Assembly: GCF_002243385.1 (NCBI RefSeq)
Contig: NZ_CP016199.1
Location: forward strand, 11,425 to 60,693
Reading direction: 5' to 3'
From: Mogibacterium pumilum
GTDB taxonomy: Bacteria > Bacillota > Clostridia > Peptostreptococcales > Anaerovoracaceae
DNA: 49,269 bases
Below the pieces are notes generated by a model. The model saw nothing but the letters and a program-made list of their open reading frames with translations. It searched no databases and was not told the origin of the DNA. Each line of letters begins with the position of its first letter. The first letter of the stretch is position 1. The position numbers and the translations under genes were made by a program. Below are positions 34,511 through 44,950 of this stretch, piece after piece.

Positions 34511-35884
34511 CTACTTCTGCTCATAAAATTCATCGAGGTAGTCTTTCTTAACACGTTTAAGCTCTGATCTAGGCATTGTTCTGAGAAGTTCCCAGCCAAC
34601 CTCTAGTGTTTCCTCAATGGATCTGTCCTTCTCGTATCCCTGAGATACGTACTTGTTCTCAAATTCATCAGCAAACTGTGCGTAAAGCTTATCAACGTCG
34701 CTGAGCGCAGCTTCTCCGAGGATAGCCATGAGCTCCTTACACTCCTTACCTCTCGCGTATATAGCAAAAAGCTGATTGAGTACGTCTGCGTGATCCTTAC
34801 GAGTCTTACCTTCACCGATACCCTTATCCTTTAGACGGGATAGCGATGGAAGTACATCGATTGGTGGTGTAACACCCTTTCTATAGAGGTCTCTGGATAG
34901 GATAATCTGTCCCTCTGTAATATATCCTGTAAGGTCAGGAATTGGGTGAGTGATATCATCCTCAGGCATCGATACGATTGGAATCATAGTGATTGAACCG
35001 TCGATTCCCTTCTTCTTACCAGCTCTCTCGTACATAGTAGCAAGGTCAGTATATAAATATCCCGGGTAACCACGACGTCCCGGAACTTCCTTACGAGCAG
35101 CGGAAACCTCACGAAGAGATTCAGCGTAGTTCGTAATATCAGTGATGATAACGAGAACGTGCATGTTCTGCTCAAATGCCAGATACTCAGCAGCTGTGAG
35201 AGCCATACGAGGTGTCGCAATACGCTCTACAGCAGGGTCATTAGCAAGGTTTAAGAACATTACCGAACGGTCGATAGCTCCACTCCTACGGAAGTCTGTC
35301 ATGAAGAATTCAGCTTCTTCGTAAGTGATACCTACGGCTGCGAATACTACAGCAAACTTGCTGTTAGCTCCACGAACCTTAGCCTGTCTCGCAATTTGAG
35401 CTGCCAGGTTAGCGTGAGGAAGTCCTGATCCTGAGAAGATAGGAAGCTTCTGTCCTCTAACTAGAGTGTTAAGTCCGTCTATAGCGGATACACCAGTCTG
35501 AATGAACTCAGATGGGTACTCTCTTGCAGCCGGATTCATAGCGAGTCCGTTGATATCTAGGTAGCTCTCCGGAATGATTTCAGCTCCACCATCGATAGGT
35601 CTGCCCATTCCGTCAAATACTCGTCCGAGCATATCTAGAGATACGCCCAGCTGATTTCCATGACCGAGGAATCTTACCTTGCTCTCTTTGAGGTTCATTC
35701 CTGCGGAGTTTTCAAATAGCTGTACAACAGCGTCAGTGCCGTTAAGTTCGAGAACCTTACAGTGTCTTAGCTCACCATTTGCAAGCTCAATTTCACCAAG
35801 CTCATCGTAGCCTACATCTTCTACACCCTTAACAACCATCAAAGGGCCGGCTACTTCAGAAATAGTCTTATATTCTCTAATCAT
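34511..35884 (-). CDS. ntpB: V-type ATPase subunit B (non-catalytic)
   Basis: 457 residues, the usual length. The nucleotide loop of catalytic subunits is replaced by S-G-S-G-L-P-H-A-N, as in all B subunits, while [14 protein letters not shown] and the S-L-S-R-L-K-D stretch are conserved. It alternates with A in the hexameric head. Its start overlaps the end of subunit A by 8 bases. Confidence 0.97.
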   Translation of the reverse strand: MIREYKTISEVAGPLMVVKGVEDVGYDELGEIELANGELRHCKVLELNGTDAVVQLFENSAGMNLKESKVRFLGHGNQLGVSLDMLGRVFDGMGRPIDGGAEIIPESYLDINGLAMNPAAREYPSEFIQTGVSAIDGLNTLVRGQKLPIFSGSGLPHANLAAQIARQAKVRGANSKFAVVFAAVGITYEEAEFFMTDFRRSGAIDRSVMFLNLANDPAVERIATPRMALTAAEYLAFEQNMHVLVIITDITNYAESLREVSAARKEVPGRRGYPGYLYTDLATMYERAGKKKGIDGSITMIPIVSMPEDDITHPIPDLTGYITEGQIILSRDLYRKGVTPPIDVLPSLSRLKDKGIGEGKTRKDHADVLNQLFAIYARGKECKELMAILGEAALSDVDKLYAQFADEFENKYVSQGYEKDRSIEETLEVGWELLRTMPRSELKRVKKDYLDEFYEQK

Positions 35885-37655
35885 TCAGTTCACCTGCCTT
35901 CTTAATAAGCTCTTCTATAGAAGCCTCCAGCTTGTCAACAAGTGCAGCGTACTCTGCGTCAACGTCTTTCTCTTCGAAATACTTGAATCTTCCGATGTCC
36001 TCTCTTAAAGGTAGAGAAGTGATTGTCTTAAAGTCAGCATGCTCATGAAGGCCCTTAAGTCCTTCGTCATAGAAACGTAGGATTAGATCTAGAAGCTTAA
36101 ACTGCTTGTTTGTAGATGTAAATGTATCAACTTCGTGGAACGCATTCTGGTGTAGGTAGTCCTCACGAATCATCTTGCAGACTTCAAGCTTGAGCTGGTC
36201 TTCCTTAGATAGACCGTCTACTCCGACTAGCTGTACGATTTCGTTCAGTTCGTCTTCTTCCTGGAGCAGCTTAAGGGCTCTCGCTCTGTGAGTTGGGAAC
36301 TCCTTATTTACATTCTCTGCAAACCATACGTTCAGTCTATCTGCGTATAGCGAATAGCTGTTTAGCCAGTTGATTGCAGGGAAGTGTCTAGCGTGAGCTA
36401 GGTTAGCATCTAGTCCCCAGAACACCTTTACGATACGAAGTGTGGCCTGTGATACTGGCTCGGAAATATCTCCTCCTGGAGGGGATACAGCTCCGATTGC
36501 GGATAGAGCTCCAACTCTTCCCTCGCTTCCAAGGCATACAACCTTTCCAGCTCTCTCATAGAACTGTGCAAGTCTGGATGCCAGGTAAGCCGGGTATCCT
36601 TCTTCACCAGGCATTTCCTCAAGACGACCTGACATCTCACGAAGAGCCTCAGCCCATCTCGATGTTGAGTCAGCCATGAGAGCTACTGAGTATCCCATAT
36701 CTCTGAAGTACTCAGCGATTGTAATTCCTGTATATACGGATGCTTCTCTCGCAGCTACCGGCATGTCTGAAGTGTTCGCGATGAGGACAGTTCTTCTCAT
36801 CAGAGATTCCCCTGTCTTAGGGTCAACGAGTTCTGGGAACTCATTGAGTACATCAGTCATCTCGTTTCCACGCTCTCCGCATCCGATATAAACTACGATA
36901 TCCGCATCTGCCCACTTAGCTAGCTGGTGCTGTACTACAGTCTTTCCTGAACCGAAAGGTCCCGGAACTGCTGATACACCACCCTTAGCAATCGGGAACA
37001 TTGTATCAATAACTCTCTGTCCGGTAATCAGCGGTTCGTCAGGTGATAGTTTCTCCTTGTAAGGACGTTCAACTCGCACCGGCCATCTCTGCATCATTTT
37101 AACTTCGACTTCTTTTCCCGATACATCCTCGATTACCGCAACAGTCTCATCAACTGTAAAACTACCGCTCTCAATGCTCTTAACCTTACCGCTAACCTTG
37201 TAAGGAACCATAATCCTCTGGGTTACAGCGATTGTCTCCTCAACTGTACCGAGGACTTCTCCTGCAGAAACTTCGTCTCCAACCTTTGCAACTGGAACGA
37301 ACTCCCATTTCTTGTCGCGGTCAAGCGCTGGCTCCGATACACCTCTAGCGATATTGGTGCCTGTCTTCTCAAGAAGCACAGACAGCGGTCTCTGAATTCC
37401 ATCGTAAATGGTCTCAATAAGTCCCGGCCCGAGTTCTACAGATAGTGGAGCTCCAGTTGAATAAACTGGCTCGCCCGGCTGTAGACCAGCGGTTTCCTCA
37501 TATACCTGAATCGAAGCATTTCCGCCACGCATCTCGATGATTTCTCCAGTAAGGCCCTGATTTCCAACCTTAACTACGTCATACATATCTGCGTCGCTCA
37601 TGCCCGAAGCAACTACTAGAGGTCCGGATATCTTAACGATTTTGCCTTGTTCCAT
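35877..37655 (-). CDS. ntpA: V-type ATPase subunit A (catalytic)
   Basis: 592 residues. The P-loop G-P-F-G-S-G-K-T is near residue 232, and the non-homologous insert typical of V-type A subunits lies before it. [12 protein letters not shown] follows. It hydrolyses ATP (or makes it) in the cytoplasmic head. The frame starts four codons earlier, but GGAGGTAATC directly precedes the ATG at 37655, and subunit F stops at 37667. Confidence 0.97.
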   Translation of the reverse strand: MEQGKIVKISGPLVVASGMSDADMYDVVKVGNQGLTGEIIEMRGGNASIQVYEETAGLQPGEPVYSTGAPLSVELGPGLIETIYDGIQRPLSVLLEKTGTNIARGVSEPALDRDKKWEFVPVAKVGDEVSAGEVLGTVEETIAVTQRIMVPYKVSGKVKSIESGSFTVDETVAVIEDVSGKEVEVKMMQRWPVRVERPYKEKLSPDEPLITGQRVIDTMFPIAKGGVSAVPGPFGSGKTVVQHQLAKWADADIVVYIGCGERGNEMTDVLNEFPELVDPKTGESLMRRTVLIANTSDMPVAAREASVYTGITIAEYFRDMGYSVALMADSTSRWAEALREMSGRLEEMPGEEGYPAYLASRLAQFYERAGKVVCLGSEGRVGALSAIGAVSPPGGDISEPVSQATLRIVKVFWGLDANLAHARHFPAINWLNSYSLYADRLNVWFAENVNKEFPTHRARALKLLQEEDELNEIVQLVGVDGLSKEDQLKLEVCKMIREDYLHQNAFHEVDTFTSTNKQFKLLDLILRFYDEGLKGLHEHADFKTITSLPLREDIGRFKYFEEKDVDAEYAALVDKLEASIEELIKKAGELND

Positions 37656-37666
37656 GATTACCTCCA

Positions 37667-37987
37667 TTATTTATCGCCAAATAGTATGTCTGCACCAACA
37701 GCCTTCTCAACAGCTCTCTTGACGTTGTTAAGGCCTGCACCATAGCTCCCGTCGCTTCCAGGAATTGGAACGATTGCCGGAATACGAAGGGTTTCATATT
37801 TTGCGATTTCATTACCTATTTCTTTGTAATACTTTTCAGTGATATAGATGATTCCATAATCATCTTTTACGATACTATGCAATATATCTGTAGCTTCTTC
37901 CTTGTTTCTGCAAGCGAATGCATCAAGCCCAAAGACCTTGAAGCCCAGCACACTATCGGCATCACCAATAATACCAATCTTACTCAT
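37667..37987 (-). CDS. ntpG: V-type ATPase subunit F
   Basis: 106-residue central-stalk subunit F (named NtpG in Enterococcus hirae). It starts with [13 protein letters not shown], the standard family opening, has a Rossmann-like fold and ends in a helix that contacts subunit D. It overlaps the end of subunit C by 8 bases. Confidence 0.93.
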   Translation of the reverse strand: MSKIGIIGDADSVLGFKVFGLDAFACRNKEEATDILHSIVKDDYGIIYITEKYYKEIGNEIAKYETLRIPAIVPIPGSDGSYGAGLNNVKRAVEKAVGADILFGDK

Positions 37988-38975
37988 AAGTCTCCCTCAG
38001 TCTTTCTCTAATTAATTCTGGGCTCATCTTGGCTAGCTTACCAGCAAGCACGATGCGGATAGCCTTAATCTCATTCTGTCTAGCGATGAGGTAAGCAACA
38101 AGTGGCTCAAGGCCAAATGTCACGGTTTTAGCTTCCCTGCTGTATTCCACAAGAAGGTTGTCGCAAATCTTCTCTAGAAGTGTAAAGTCACCGCTATTGT
38201 CGATTGCCTCTCCTCCCTCGCTTACCGCCTTTCTGATATCGTAAGCCTGGAATTTCTCAGCTGCCTGCTTGAAGTCATCTTCATAGCTGCCTAGGAATAC
38301 CTGCACATCTACCGTTCCGCCTGGGATAAATACATTTTCAAAGTATTTCCAAGGCTGCCCCATCTTCTTTACTCTCGCAAATGTCTTGAGATTGATGGTA
38401 TCAATCCATAGTGCTACGTAACCCATTACATAGCTGTTCTTGGACTGTTCAGCTGCTTCGATGATATCTGCAAAACAATACTTGTCACAGACAAAGTCAA
38501 TCATCTGTGGATCATTAGTACGCGCATGAACATCTATCGCTTCAGTGAGTGCCCTAGCCATGTTCTCTGTGAGACCTATTGTTTCACGCTCTTTTACACT
38601 CTTAACCATCTCACTAGCACTGATAGTTCCATTCCCCATGAGGAGTTCATCTCTATCAATATCTAGCGCCTCTGCTTTGAGTAGAACCTTTAGATTGTGG
38701 TAGTCAGCAGGATAGCAGAATATGTTGAGCGCTGCGCTGCTCTTGCTGAGCTCTTTTGCCTCAGCGAAGAACGAAGCCTCGGCTTGCTTCAGCACATCCT
38801 GATAATTTGCCGCAGTTAAAGTGTTGCCTTCAGAACCATAACCAGCATCTTGTAGAACTTTGCATATATCGTCGATATTTTTAGACTCTGTCATATTGCG
38901 GAGCTGCTCACTTGAGAGGAGTTTGCTTTCTTGGCTTCTCACATATGAGCTCGCATATACGAAATCAGTTCCCAA
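37980..38975 (-). CDS. ntpC: V-type ATPase subunit C
   Basis: 331 residues, all-helical, joining the central stalk to the K ring (family AC39/V-type C). Start is TTG at 38975 with AAGGAGG eight bases upstream; no ATG fits. Family traits include Y-A-S-S-Y-V-R-S-Q-E near the N-terminus and A-Y-L-I-A-R-Q-N-E-I-K-A-I-R near the C-terminus. Confidence 0.93.
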   Translation of the reverse strand: MGTDFVYASSYVRSQESKLLSSEQLRNMTESKNIDDICKVLQDAGYGSEGNTLTAANYQDVLKQAEASFFAEAKELSKSSAALNIFCYPADYHNLKVLLKAEALDIDRDELLMGNGTISASEMVKSVKERETIGLTENMARALTEAIDVHARTNDPQMIDFVCDKYCFADIIEAAEQSKNSYVMGYVALWIDTINLKTFARVKKMGQPWKYFENVFIPGGTVDVQVFLGSYEDDFKQAAEKFQAYDIRKAVSEGGEAIDNSGDFTLLEKICDNLLVEYSREAKTVTFGLEPLVAYLIARQNEIKAIRIVLAGKLAKMSPELIRERLRETYE

Positions 38976-39002
38976 AATACGCCTCCTTTCTGGTTACAGC
39001 GA

Positions 39003-39572
39003 TTACTTGAATAGAATTCCAGCAACCTCTGCAGTCAACTCTTCTCTTGCATTTGATAATAGCTTCTCTAGAGAAGCATTGTATGAGATATTACCTCTTC
39101 TAAGGATACATCCGCCTTCGATATCAACGGTTTCATCACTTAGTGTGAGTGCTGTGCCTTTGAACAGGTTCACAAGGTCAGCGCCTATTCTGTCTCTATC
39201 TGACTGATTGAGCAGAACCTCTCCACCTTCCTTCTGGTACGCCCCAAGCTGTCTACAGATGAACTTGACATACTCTCCGGTTTCTAGGTTAAGAATCATA
39301 TCAACTGCTTCTTTGTAGCACTCGTCAATAACAGACTGCTTAGCAGCGAGCTTCATCTTACGCGCATCGAGGTCTGCAACCGACTGTCTTCTATTAACTA
39401 GGACTTCCGCATCATTCTTAGCTTCTGCCTCAAATCTCTGCAGTAGTTTATCAGCTTCTGCCTGAGCTTCTTTGAGGGTTTCTGCTTTAACTGCTTCCGC
39501 CTCTCTTCTCTGACTGTCGGAATAAGTCTGAGCCTCTTTTAGGATTCGCTCAGTTATAGACTCTATACTCAT
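39003..39572 (-). CDS. ntpE: V-type ATPase subunit E
   Basis: 189-residue peripheral-stalk subunit. The first 100 residues are a long charged helix (repeated A-E-A-D, K-L-L-Q-R-F) and the C-terminal half is a small alpha/beta domain (V-D-I-E-G-G-C-I-L-R-R). It pairs with the small coiled-coil subunit encoded first in the operon. A 46-base gap separates it from subunit K. Confidence 0.92.
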   Translation of the reverse strand: MSIESITERILKEAQTYSDSQRREAEAVKAETLKEAQAEADKLLQRFEAEAKNDAEVLVNRRQSVADLDARKMKLAAKQSVIDECYKEAVDMILNLETGEYVKFICRQLGAYQKEGGEVLLNQSDRDRIGADLVNLFKGTALTLSDETVDIEGGCILRRGNISYNASLEKLLSNAREELTAEVAGILFK

Positions 39573-39618
39573 TCTTACCGTCCCTTTCTATAAGTTAGTT
39601 ACAACGATTTGTGTGCGA

Positions 39619-40092
39619 TTAACCAATCTGAACGCCGTTGTACATAAGGAACGAGATGATGAATGCTAGGATAGCGTATGTCTCTACCATTACAGCGTAG
39701 ATAATAGCATTACCTAGAGCTCCGTCCTTCTTGGAGATGAGCTGCATACCAGCAGCTGCGGCTCTGCCCTGTGTGTATCCAGATACGATACCTACAACTC
39801 CGATTGGAACTCCTGCGAATAGGAATGCAAGTCCCTGTGTAGTTGAAACGTTTAGTAGGTTGCCACCGAGGATTCCAATCTTAGTTAGAATCAGGATAGC
39901 GATTACCATTCCGTAAATTCCCTGTGTTCCCGGAAGAGCCTGTAGTACAAGTGTTGAACCGAAGCTCACTTTATCACCAGACATTACTCCGTCAGCAGCC
40001 TCACCGGCAATACCAACACCAATAGCACTTCCTACGCCTGCGATTGTCGCAATTGCTGCACCTAGTACAGCTAAAGTTAGACCTAAACTCAT
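39619..40092 (-). CDS. ntpK: V-type ATPase subunit K (ion-translocating rotor)
   Basis: 157-residue, four-helix proteolipid forming the membrane rotor. The residues that bind Na+ in Enterococcus hirae NtpK have counterparts here: Leu53, Thr56 and Gln57 in L-P-G-T-Q-G, Gln108 in Y-T-Q-G-R, and the ion-carrying Glu137 in V-E-T-Y-A. This predicts Na+ rather than H+ coupling. Only one of the two hairpins carries the glutamate, as usual. Its start shares one base with the stop of subunit I and has AAGGAGG upstream. Confidence 0.96.
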   Translation of the reverse strand: MSLGLTLAVLGAAIATIAGVGSAIGVGIAGEAADGVMSGDKVSFGSTLVLQALPGTQGIYGMVIAILILTKIGILGGNLLNVSTTQGLAFLFAGVPIGVVGIVSGYTQGRAAAAGMQLISKKDGALGNAIIYAVMVETYAILAFIISFLMYNGVQIG

Positions 40093-42074
40093 TATTTTGC
40101 CTCCTTAATTACATTAATATACTTCGTATCCCTGTTTAGCGGTTCAAATGCCCTGCCTTCACCTTCGTAGAATCTACCGAAGAACTCTACGTACTGAAGT
40201 CTGCAGGAGTGAACAAAGGCTCCCAGAGCGTTGATTCCGAAGTTGAGTGTGTGCCCCAAAATTCCAATTACTAGGAACATAACCACTCCGACTACACTTT
40301 TGCCTCCCATCGAAGCCAGGAAGTTAAATACCTGTGCAATTGATGTAGAAGCTAGACCAAGTCCGAGAAGTCTCGAATACGAGAGTATATCGGACAGATT
40401 TCCTGTTAATCCACTGTAGATATCCCAGATACCAAGACCCTTCGTAATTCCCTCATTAGTGATGAACGGAAGGACAATCGCTGCTACAACACCTACTATT
40501 GCCATAATCTTACCGATTCCCGGCACCCCAGGACCAATCTTGGTTCCGAATAGTATTAGTATGATTCCCGCAACGATGAGGTACCATGCAAATACATCTT
40601 TACATGCATCAAGGAACTTTCCATTCCTTATCTGCTGGTACGCCTTGATTCCCATTCCGACAAACAGGTGTATAACACCGAGTCCGCACGAGAATACGAG
40701 GAATATCATCGGCGATTTAGCCGGATCCAGCCATAGCGGATTAATGACTACTGTCTTGCCGAAGAACGTCTTAGCAACTACAGGTATGAGGTCTCCGAAG
40801 AAACTTCCGAACATGATGCCCCAGAATATACTGGATAGTCCGCTGTAGAATAGTACATTCAGAAGTTTATATGCGCCTCCTTCGTACAGCTTGTTCTTCT
40901 TAAGTGCATATACCGACATTACGCACAAGATGATTCCATATCCCACATCTCCGAACATAATTCCGAAGAATATGATATAGAATATTGAGAAAATCGATGT
41001 CGGATCAATTTCTTTCCAGTTAGGTAACGAGTACATTTCCGTAATGAATTCGATTGGTGCAAAGAACTTCTTGTTCTGTAGGCGCACCGGCACGTCGTCT
41101 TCCTCCTCGGGTTCTGTAAGTTCGTACCAACATGTGTATTTCCCCAGCAATTCCTCAACCTTGCTGGAAACGAATTTTGGTGTCCATCCATCAAAGGTGA
41201 ACGTCTCCTCTGTCGTGAGAAGTCTGCTACGAACGAATGCTCTATCGCGGCTAATTACCATGATATCGTGGTAACACTCGACGTTTACTCTGGAGCCCTC
41301 CATCTCTTTGACCTTAAGCTCAAGAGCTTCTCTCTCGCTATTAGCATCTGCAATTGCCTGCTCTGCTCTAGCGATGTTCTCCTCTGCCGTGCCTTCAAGC
41401 TCAGCAATCGGAGCGAGTGTAAAGCCATAGCGCTTGATTATTTCGAGCACTGCATCTTCATCATCTCTGAAATACCATGCACTAACGTACATCTGTTCCT
41501 TGTCCTTGTGAACGCACTGTACAACTGAGGATAGACCTTCAGCTTCCAGTTCCTTCTCAACCTCCTGAACGTCCGTAGTCAATGGCATAAGTCCGATGCG
41601 TATACTTAAACATCCTGTCTCTGTGAGCTCAATCGGGAGTTCATATGATCTCCAAGGCTCAAGTGATAACTTGAGTGCCTCAGCGGAGTTCGCCTTGCTA
41701 TAAGCATCGGCAATTGCACTGCCGTACTCATTTAAGCGATTAACTTCCTCCTCAAACTCTTTCTCTTTACTTAAAATCTCGCCATACTCTGCCTCTGTAA
41801 CAACTCTACGAGCTGGGAACATTGGCTTCTTGCTGCTGTCATACCTATCTAGTAGGGACAGCGCCGAGTCAGCAGCGGAGATTTTCTTATCGAACTCTGC
41901 TACCGCAGTTTCGTCACCATCCTTCACTACAAGCTTTGTCCACTCTTCGCTTTGAAGCTTGTCTTCAGGCTTAGTAACTTCGACAACACCGAGATCCATG
42001 AGTTCCTTGATCAGCGCCTGCTTCTCATCGTTCATACCTATGACGGACAACTTTTTCATTTTAATCGTTGCCAT
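40092..42074 (-). CDS. ntpI: V-type ATPase subunit I (a-type stator)
   Basis: 660 residues. The cytoplasmic half (about 1-340) binds the peripheral stalks. The C-terminal half has about seven or eight membrane helices and forms the ion half-channels beside the K ring. The essential arginine region lies near the S-Y-S-R-L-L-G-L-G-L-A helix. The start overlaps the preceding subunit by 14 bases. Length and motifs are typical. Confidence 0.95.
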   Translation of the reverse strand: MATIKMKKLSVIGMNDEKQALIKELMDLGVVEVTKPEDKLQSEEWTKLVVKDGDETAVAEFDKKISAADSALSLLDRYDSSKKPMFPARRVVTEAEYGEILSKEKEFEEEVNRLNEYGSAIADAYSKANSAEALKLSLEPWRSYELPIELTETGCLSIRIGLMPLTTDVQEVEKELEAEGLSSVVQCVHKDKEQMYVSAWYFRDDEDAVLEIIKRYGFTLAPIAELEGTAEENIARAEQAIADANSEREALELKVKEMEGSRVNVECYHDIMVISRDRAFVRSRLLTTEETFTFDGWTPKFVSSKVEELLGKYTCWYELTEPEEEDDVPVRLQNKKFFAPIEFITEMYSLPNWKEIDPTSIFSIFYIIFFGIMFGDVGYGIILCVMSVYALKKNKLYEGGAYKLLNVLFYSGLSSIFWGIMFGSFFGDLIPVVAKTFFGKTVVINPLWLDPAKSPMIFLVFSCGLGVIHLFVGMGIKAYQQIRNGKFLDACKDVFAWYLIVAGIILILFGTKIGPGVPGIGKIMAIVGVVAAIVLPFITNEGITKGLGIWDIYSGLTGNLSDILSYSRLLGLGLASTSIAQVFNFLASMGGKSVVGVVMFLVIGILGHTLNFGINALGAFVHSCRLQYVEFFGRFYEGEGRAFEPLNRDTKYINVIKEAK

Positions 42075-42387
42075 AAGTACCCATTACCTTTCCGACGATT
42101 GCTGAAGCTGCTTGCGAGAGATTTTCTCTAGCTGCCACCTTAAGTTGCTCACATACAGCGGTTTCAGCATCTATCTTCTCCTGATAGAGCGCCTCTGCCT
42201 TCGCTTCAGCAGATGCAATCGCAGCCTTGTAAGCTTCGTTACCTCTTCTGTCAGCGTCTTCGAGCAGAATCTTAGATTCTTTCTTGCCGTCAGCTATGAT
42301 CTGAGCTGCAGCTTCTTCAGATGATTTCTTAATCCGCGCTGCTTTCGTCTCAGCGTCTCTAACCTTTTCAATACCTGCTATCGACAT
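42061..42387 (-). CDS. ntpF: V-type ATPase peripheral-stalk coiled-coil subunit (G/H type)
   Basis: 108 residues, almost wholly charged and alanine-rich helix (A-E-T-K-A-A-R-I-K-K-S, E-A-K-A-E-A-L-Y), the partner of subunit E in the stator. It is the first gene of the operon, as ntpF is in E. hirae. AAAGGA precedes the ATG. Confidence 0.88.
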   Translation of the reverse strand: MSIAGIEKVRDAETKAARIKKSSEEAAAQIIADGKKESKILLEDADRRGNEAYKAAIASAEAKAEALYQEKIDAETAVCEQLKVAARENLSQAASAIVGKVMGTYGND

Positions 42388-42457
42388 AAGCGTATCCTTT
42401 CTGTCCTGTAAAATCAGCCAAAAGACCCAAAATCATATAGGACGTGATTTAATATAA

Positions 42458-42486
42458 ATTATAGCACTCATTAAAATCCTTTACAA
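42458..42486 (-). promoter_or_regulatory. V-ATPase operon promoter
   Basis: On the minus strand -35 TTGTAA (42481-42486), a 17-base spacer and -10 TATAAT (42458-42463), about 70 bases before the first gene and just after a terminator, so the nine genes form their own unit. Confidence 0.75.
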
Positions 42487-42499
42487 ACCAGCAAAAGGC

Positions 42500-42533
42500 A
42501 AAAAAACAAGGCTTTGACTTGTCAAAGCCTTGT
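42500..42533 (-). terminator. Terminator of the 60-residue membrane protein gene
   Basis: The 13-bp perfect stem ACAAGGCTTTGAC / GTCAAAGCCTTGT with a 2-base loop is followed by seven Ts on the minus strand. Confidence 0.9.
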
Positions 42534-42588
42534 CAGAGAATATCATCCAACCAATTTTTACACAAATTTTTATCTATTTAATTATATT

Positions 42589-42771
42589 CTAATCTAAAAG
42601 AAATATACCTGCCGTTATGAATGAAAAACCCACCATGAGGATAATCATTAAAATCGCCATTATTCTCGCCATTTTATCTCTTCGGTTTCTATGTGGTCTA
42701 TCCGCCTTAAATACGTGATTTAAATTCTTCTCATCTGCTGTACTTCTATCCTTATTCCGTTTCTTATCCAT
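42589..42771 (-). CDS. Small single-helix membrane protein
   Basis: 60 residues. A strongly basic N-terminal 34 residues (many K and R) is followed by one hydrophobic helix (A-I-L-M-I-I-L-M-V-G-F-S-F-I) ending near the C-terminus. GGAGG lies seven bases before the ATG, and it has its own terminator, so it is a real gene. No family recognised. It lies just upstream of the V-ATPase promoter but is transcribed separately. Confidence 0.75.
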   Translation of the reverse strand: MDKKRNKDRSTADEKNLNHVFKADRPHRNRRDKMARIMAILMIILMVGFSFITAGIFLLD

Positions 42772-42848
42772 GTGTTTCCTCCATTATCTACAATTATTAT
42801 GCCACATATCTTATCAGGCAATACTAAATTGCACTCATAAAAGTTTAA

Positions 42849-43760
42849 CTATTTTTTATCATTATCATTAATAATTTCCATCATTTGCTGCTTGTGTTCT
42901 GAAAAAAATACAAGTGCGAAATCTCTAAATTTCTTTGCAGCGGGTGAAATACGTCCTGTTTCAGGAACCGCAATGCCTATTGGTACATTATAGCTTGGAG
43001 AAATCGGCAGTGCCGTCACGTCACCATTCCACTGATTTATAGAGACTCCATTTACTGTAGTTACACCTAGACCTGCCTCAACCATCGAATATGCGGCAAA
43101 AGCATCTGAAGTTTTGTATCTGATTGGAGGGTTGATGTCATATGACTTGAACATCATTGACCCATCGCTCTCCCTGCCGGGATAAAGCTCAATGTAACTA
43201 TCATTATAGATCCTGTGTATATCGTAAACACCATCAGCTACTGCCGGGTGATCATTTGGCACCCATATATAAAATGGGTCATCGAGAAGATGAATCCATT
43301 CACAAGTACCATTTCGGTGGCTGATAAGGCAAAAGTCCAGCTCATCACGTTCAAGCTCCGCCATGAGCGCCGAGCTTCGTCCAGCCGTAAGATCAACTGC
43401 TATACCGGGATATTTTGCACAAAAATCTTTAATTAAATCTGTTAGAAACTTGTAATAAGTTGAATATGCAGTTGCAACACGAACCTCGCCTGTGATGACG
43501 CCACAGATTTCTGCGATATTCTGGTCCAGATGATTTGCCGAATTGACAAGTGCAGTGAAGCTAGACAGCAGCTGTCTGCACTCGTGAGTTGGCGAGATGC
43601 CATTTCTATTTCTATTTACGAGGCGTATACCCGTTTCTTCTTCCAGCGAGGCCATCATACGACTTATGCCAGATGGCGTATATCCTAGCTCTGCGGCTGC
43701 AGAAGACATATTACCCAGCTCTAGCGCCCTGAGCAGCACTTTAACCTTCTCTACTTCCAT
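42849..43760 (-). CDS. LysR-family transcriptional regulator
   Basis: 303 residues. The helix-turn-helix (about 8-60) contains G-N-M-S-S-A-A-A-E-L-G-Y-T-P-S-G-I-S-R-M, and a LysR effector-binding domain follows. AAGGAG precedes the ATG at 43760; 20 upstream codons have no site. It is divergent from the EamA transporter gene and probably controls it. Confidence 0.9.
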   Translation of the reverse strand: MEVEKVKVLLRALELGNMSSAAAELGYTPSGISRMMASLEEETGIRLVNRNRNGISPTHECRQLLSSFTALVNSANHLDQNIAEICGVITGEVRVATAYSTYYKFLTDLIKDFCAKYPGIAVDLTAGRSSALMAELERDELDFCLISHRNGTCEWIHLLDDPFYIWVPNDHPAVADGVYDIHRIYNDSYIELYPGRESDGSMMFKSYDINPPIRYKTSDAFAAYSMVEAGLGVTTVNGVSINQWNGDVTALPISPSYNVPIGIAVPETGRISPAAKKFRDFALVFFSEHKQQMMEIINDNDKK

Positions 43761-43865
43761 GTCTTTACTCCTTATGATCGAAGTTAATTTTACATAATTC
43801 ACTCTTTGCCATTTTATCATAATAAGCTTGATTATTTAGCGATTTTATCAAAATACTTTTTTTAC

Positions 43866-43871
43866 TATAAT
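43866..43871 (+). promoter_or_regulatory. -10 box of EamA gene
   Basis: TATAAT on the plus strand, with only a weak -35 (TTTTAT, 17 bases upstream), as for activator-dependent promoters. It places the transcript start near 43878 and so rules out the longer reading-frame start at 43806. Confidence 0.5.
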
Positions 43872-43910
43872 TTACTTACATCAGTTTACATTAGAAAGTG
43901 GGGACCCGAG

Positions 43911-44807
43911 GTGGATACGAAGAGAAGAAATCGCGCGATGATACTGCTATTTATAGTAATTTCGCTGCGTGCAACCTCGCTCCTATTCGCGACAACAGGT
44001 TTATCATATATGGGGCCGCTCACTTTGAACGGCTACCGCTTCCCACTTGCCTCTATAATCTTGCTTTTCATCTTCCGAAAGGATATTAAAAATGTGAATA
44101 AGCAGGTTATAATCCACGGTTCGATAATCGGTTTTTTCTTCTTGCTGACGATGACCACTGAGTTGATTGGTCTCAAGATGACGAACTCTTCGACGACATC
44201 GTTTCTTGAGAATACTGCGATTATCTTCGTGCCACTAGTGGATGCAATACTGATTAGAAAGGCCCCAAAGCCATCTGCAATTATCAGTGCACTTGCGGCC
44301 CTTGCCGGAGTCGGATTTCTAACTCTCAAGGACGGTCATATAGGACTTTCTCTAGGAGAATTAATATGCTTACTTAGCGCACTGGCATATACTTTTGCGG
44401 TAATAGCGACTGATAGATTTTCAAAGCGCGATGACCCGTTCATGCTCGGTATAATACAGGTTGCATTTATAGGCGTTTCATCATTTGTAGTAGCTATGAT
44501 TGTAGAAGAACCAAGCTTCCCTACTGCACCTACGGCATGGGGCGTAATAATATTCCTCGCAATCGTGTGCACCTGCTTCGGCTTTACGCTTCAGCCAGTT
44601 GCACAGAGTAAATTATCAGCGGCGATTTCAGGACTGTTTTGCGCATTCAATCCGCTCATAACTGCGATACTAGGATACATATTCTTGAACGAGAGACTCG
44701 GAACCACAGGTCTAATCGGAGGAGCTCTCATACTCACAAGCATCGTCATACCAGCAATCTCACCTTTGATTGCGCCTATGGTAAAGAAGCCTAGTATAGG
44801 CAATTAA
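43911..44807 (+). CDS. EamA/DMT-family transporter
   Basis: About 298 residues with ten hydrophobic helices in two homologous EamA halves (first with F-R-K-D-I before helix 3, second with E-L-I-C-L-L-S-A-L-A-Y). Members export amino acids, metabolites or drugs at the cytoplasmic membrane. I start at the GTG at 43911, which follows the promoter. The ribosome site (GGGGAC or GAG) is modest, and an ATG at 43938 is the alternative. The divergent LysR gene suggests substrate-induced expression. Confidence 0.85.
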   Translation: MDTKRRNRAMILLFIVISLRATSLLFATTGLSYMGPLTLNGYRFPLASIILLFIFRKDIKNVNKQVIIHGSIIGFFFLLTMTTELIGLKMTNSSTTSFLENTAIIFVPLVDAILIRKAPKPSAIISALAALAGVGFLTLKDGHIGLSLGELICLLSALAYTFAVIATDRFSKRDDPFMLGIIQVAFIGVSSFVVAMIVEEPSFPTAPTAWGVIIFLAIVCTCFGFTLQPVAQSKLSAAISGLFCAFNPLITAILGYIFLNERLGTTGLIGGALILTSIVIPAISPLIAPMVKKPSIGN

Positions 44808-44873
44808 ATTCGTTTACGACATTACGAGACATCCCTAACCCTCATAATGTTCGCAAAGTATAAAGTAAAAAGT

Positions 44874-44909
44874 ACAAGAATGCCTCCACGAATGTGGAGG
44901 CATTCTTGT
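44874..44909. terminator. Shared terminator between eamA and rlmH
   Basis: Perfect 16-bp arms (ACAAGAATGCCTCCAC and its complement) with loop GAAT. On the minus strand TACTTTTTAC follows, so it mainly ends the addB-yycJ-rlmH transcript. Confidence 0.85.
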
Positions 44910-44950
44910 ATGTTATCTGTGATACGAACCAACGTATAAGCTGTGAGAAA

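Noticed and set aside
43806-43910. N-terminal extension of the EamA protein
   Set aside because: A -10 box lies inside it and the added residues do not match the family.
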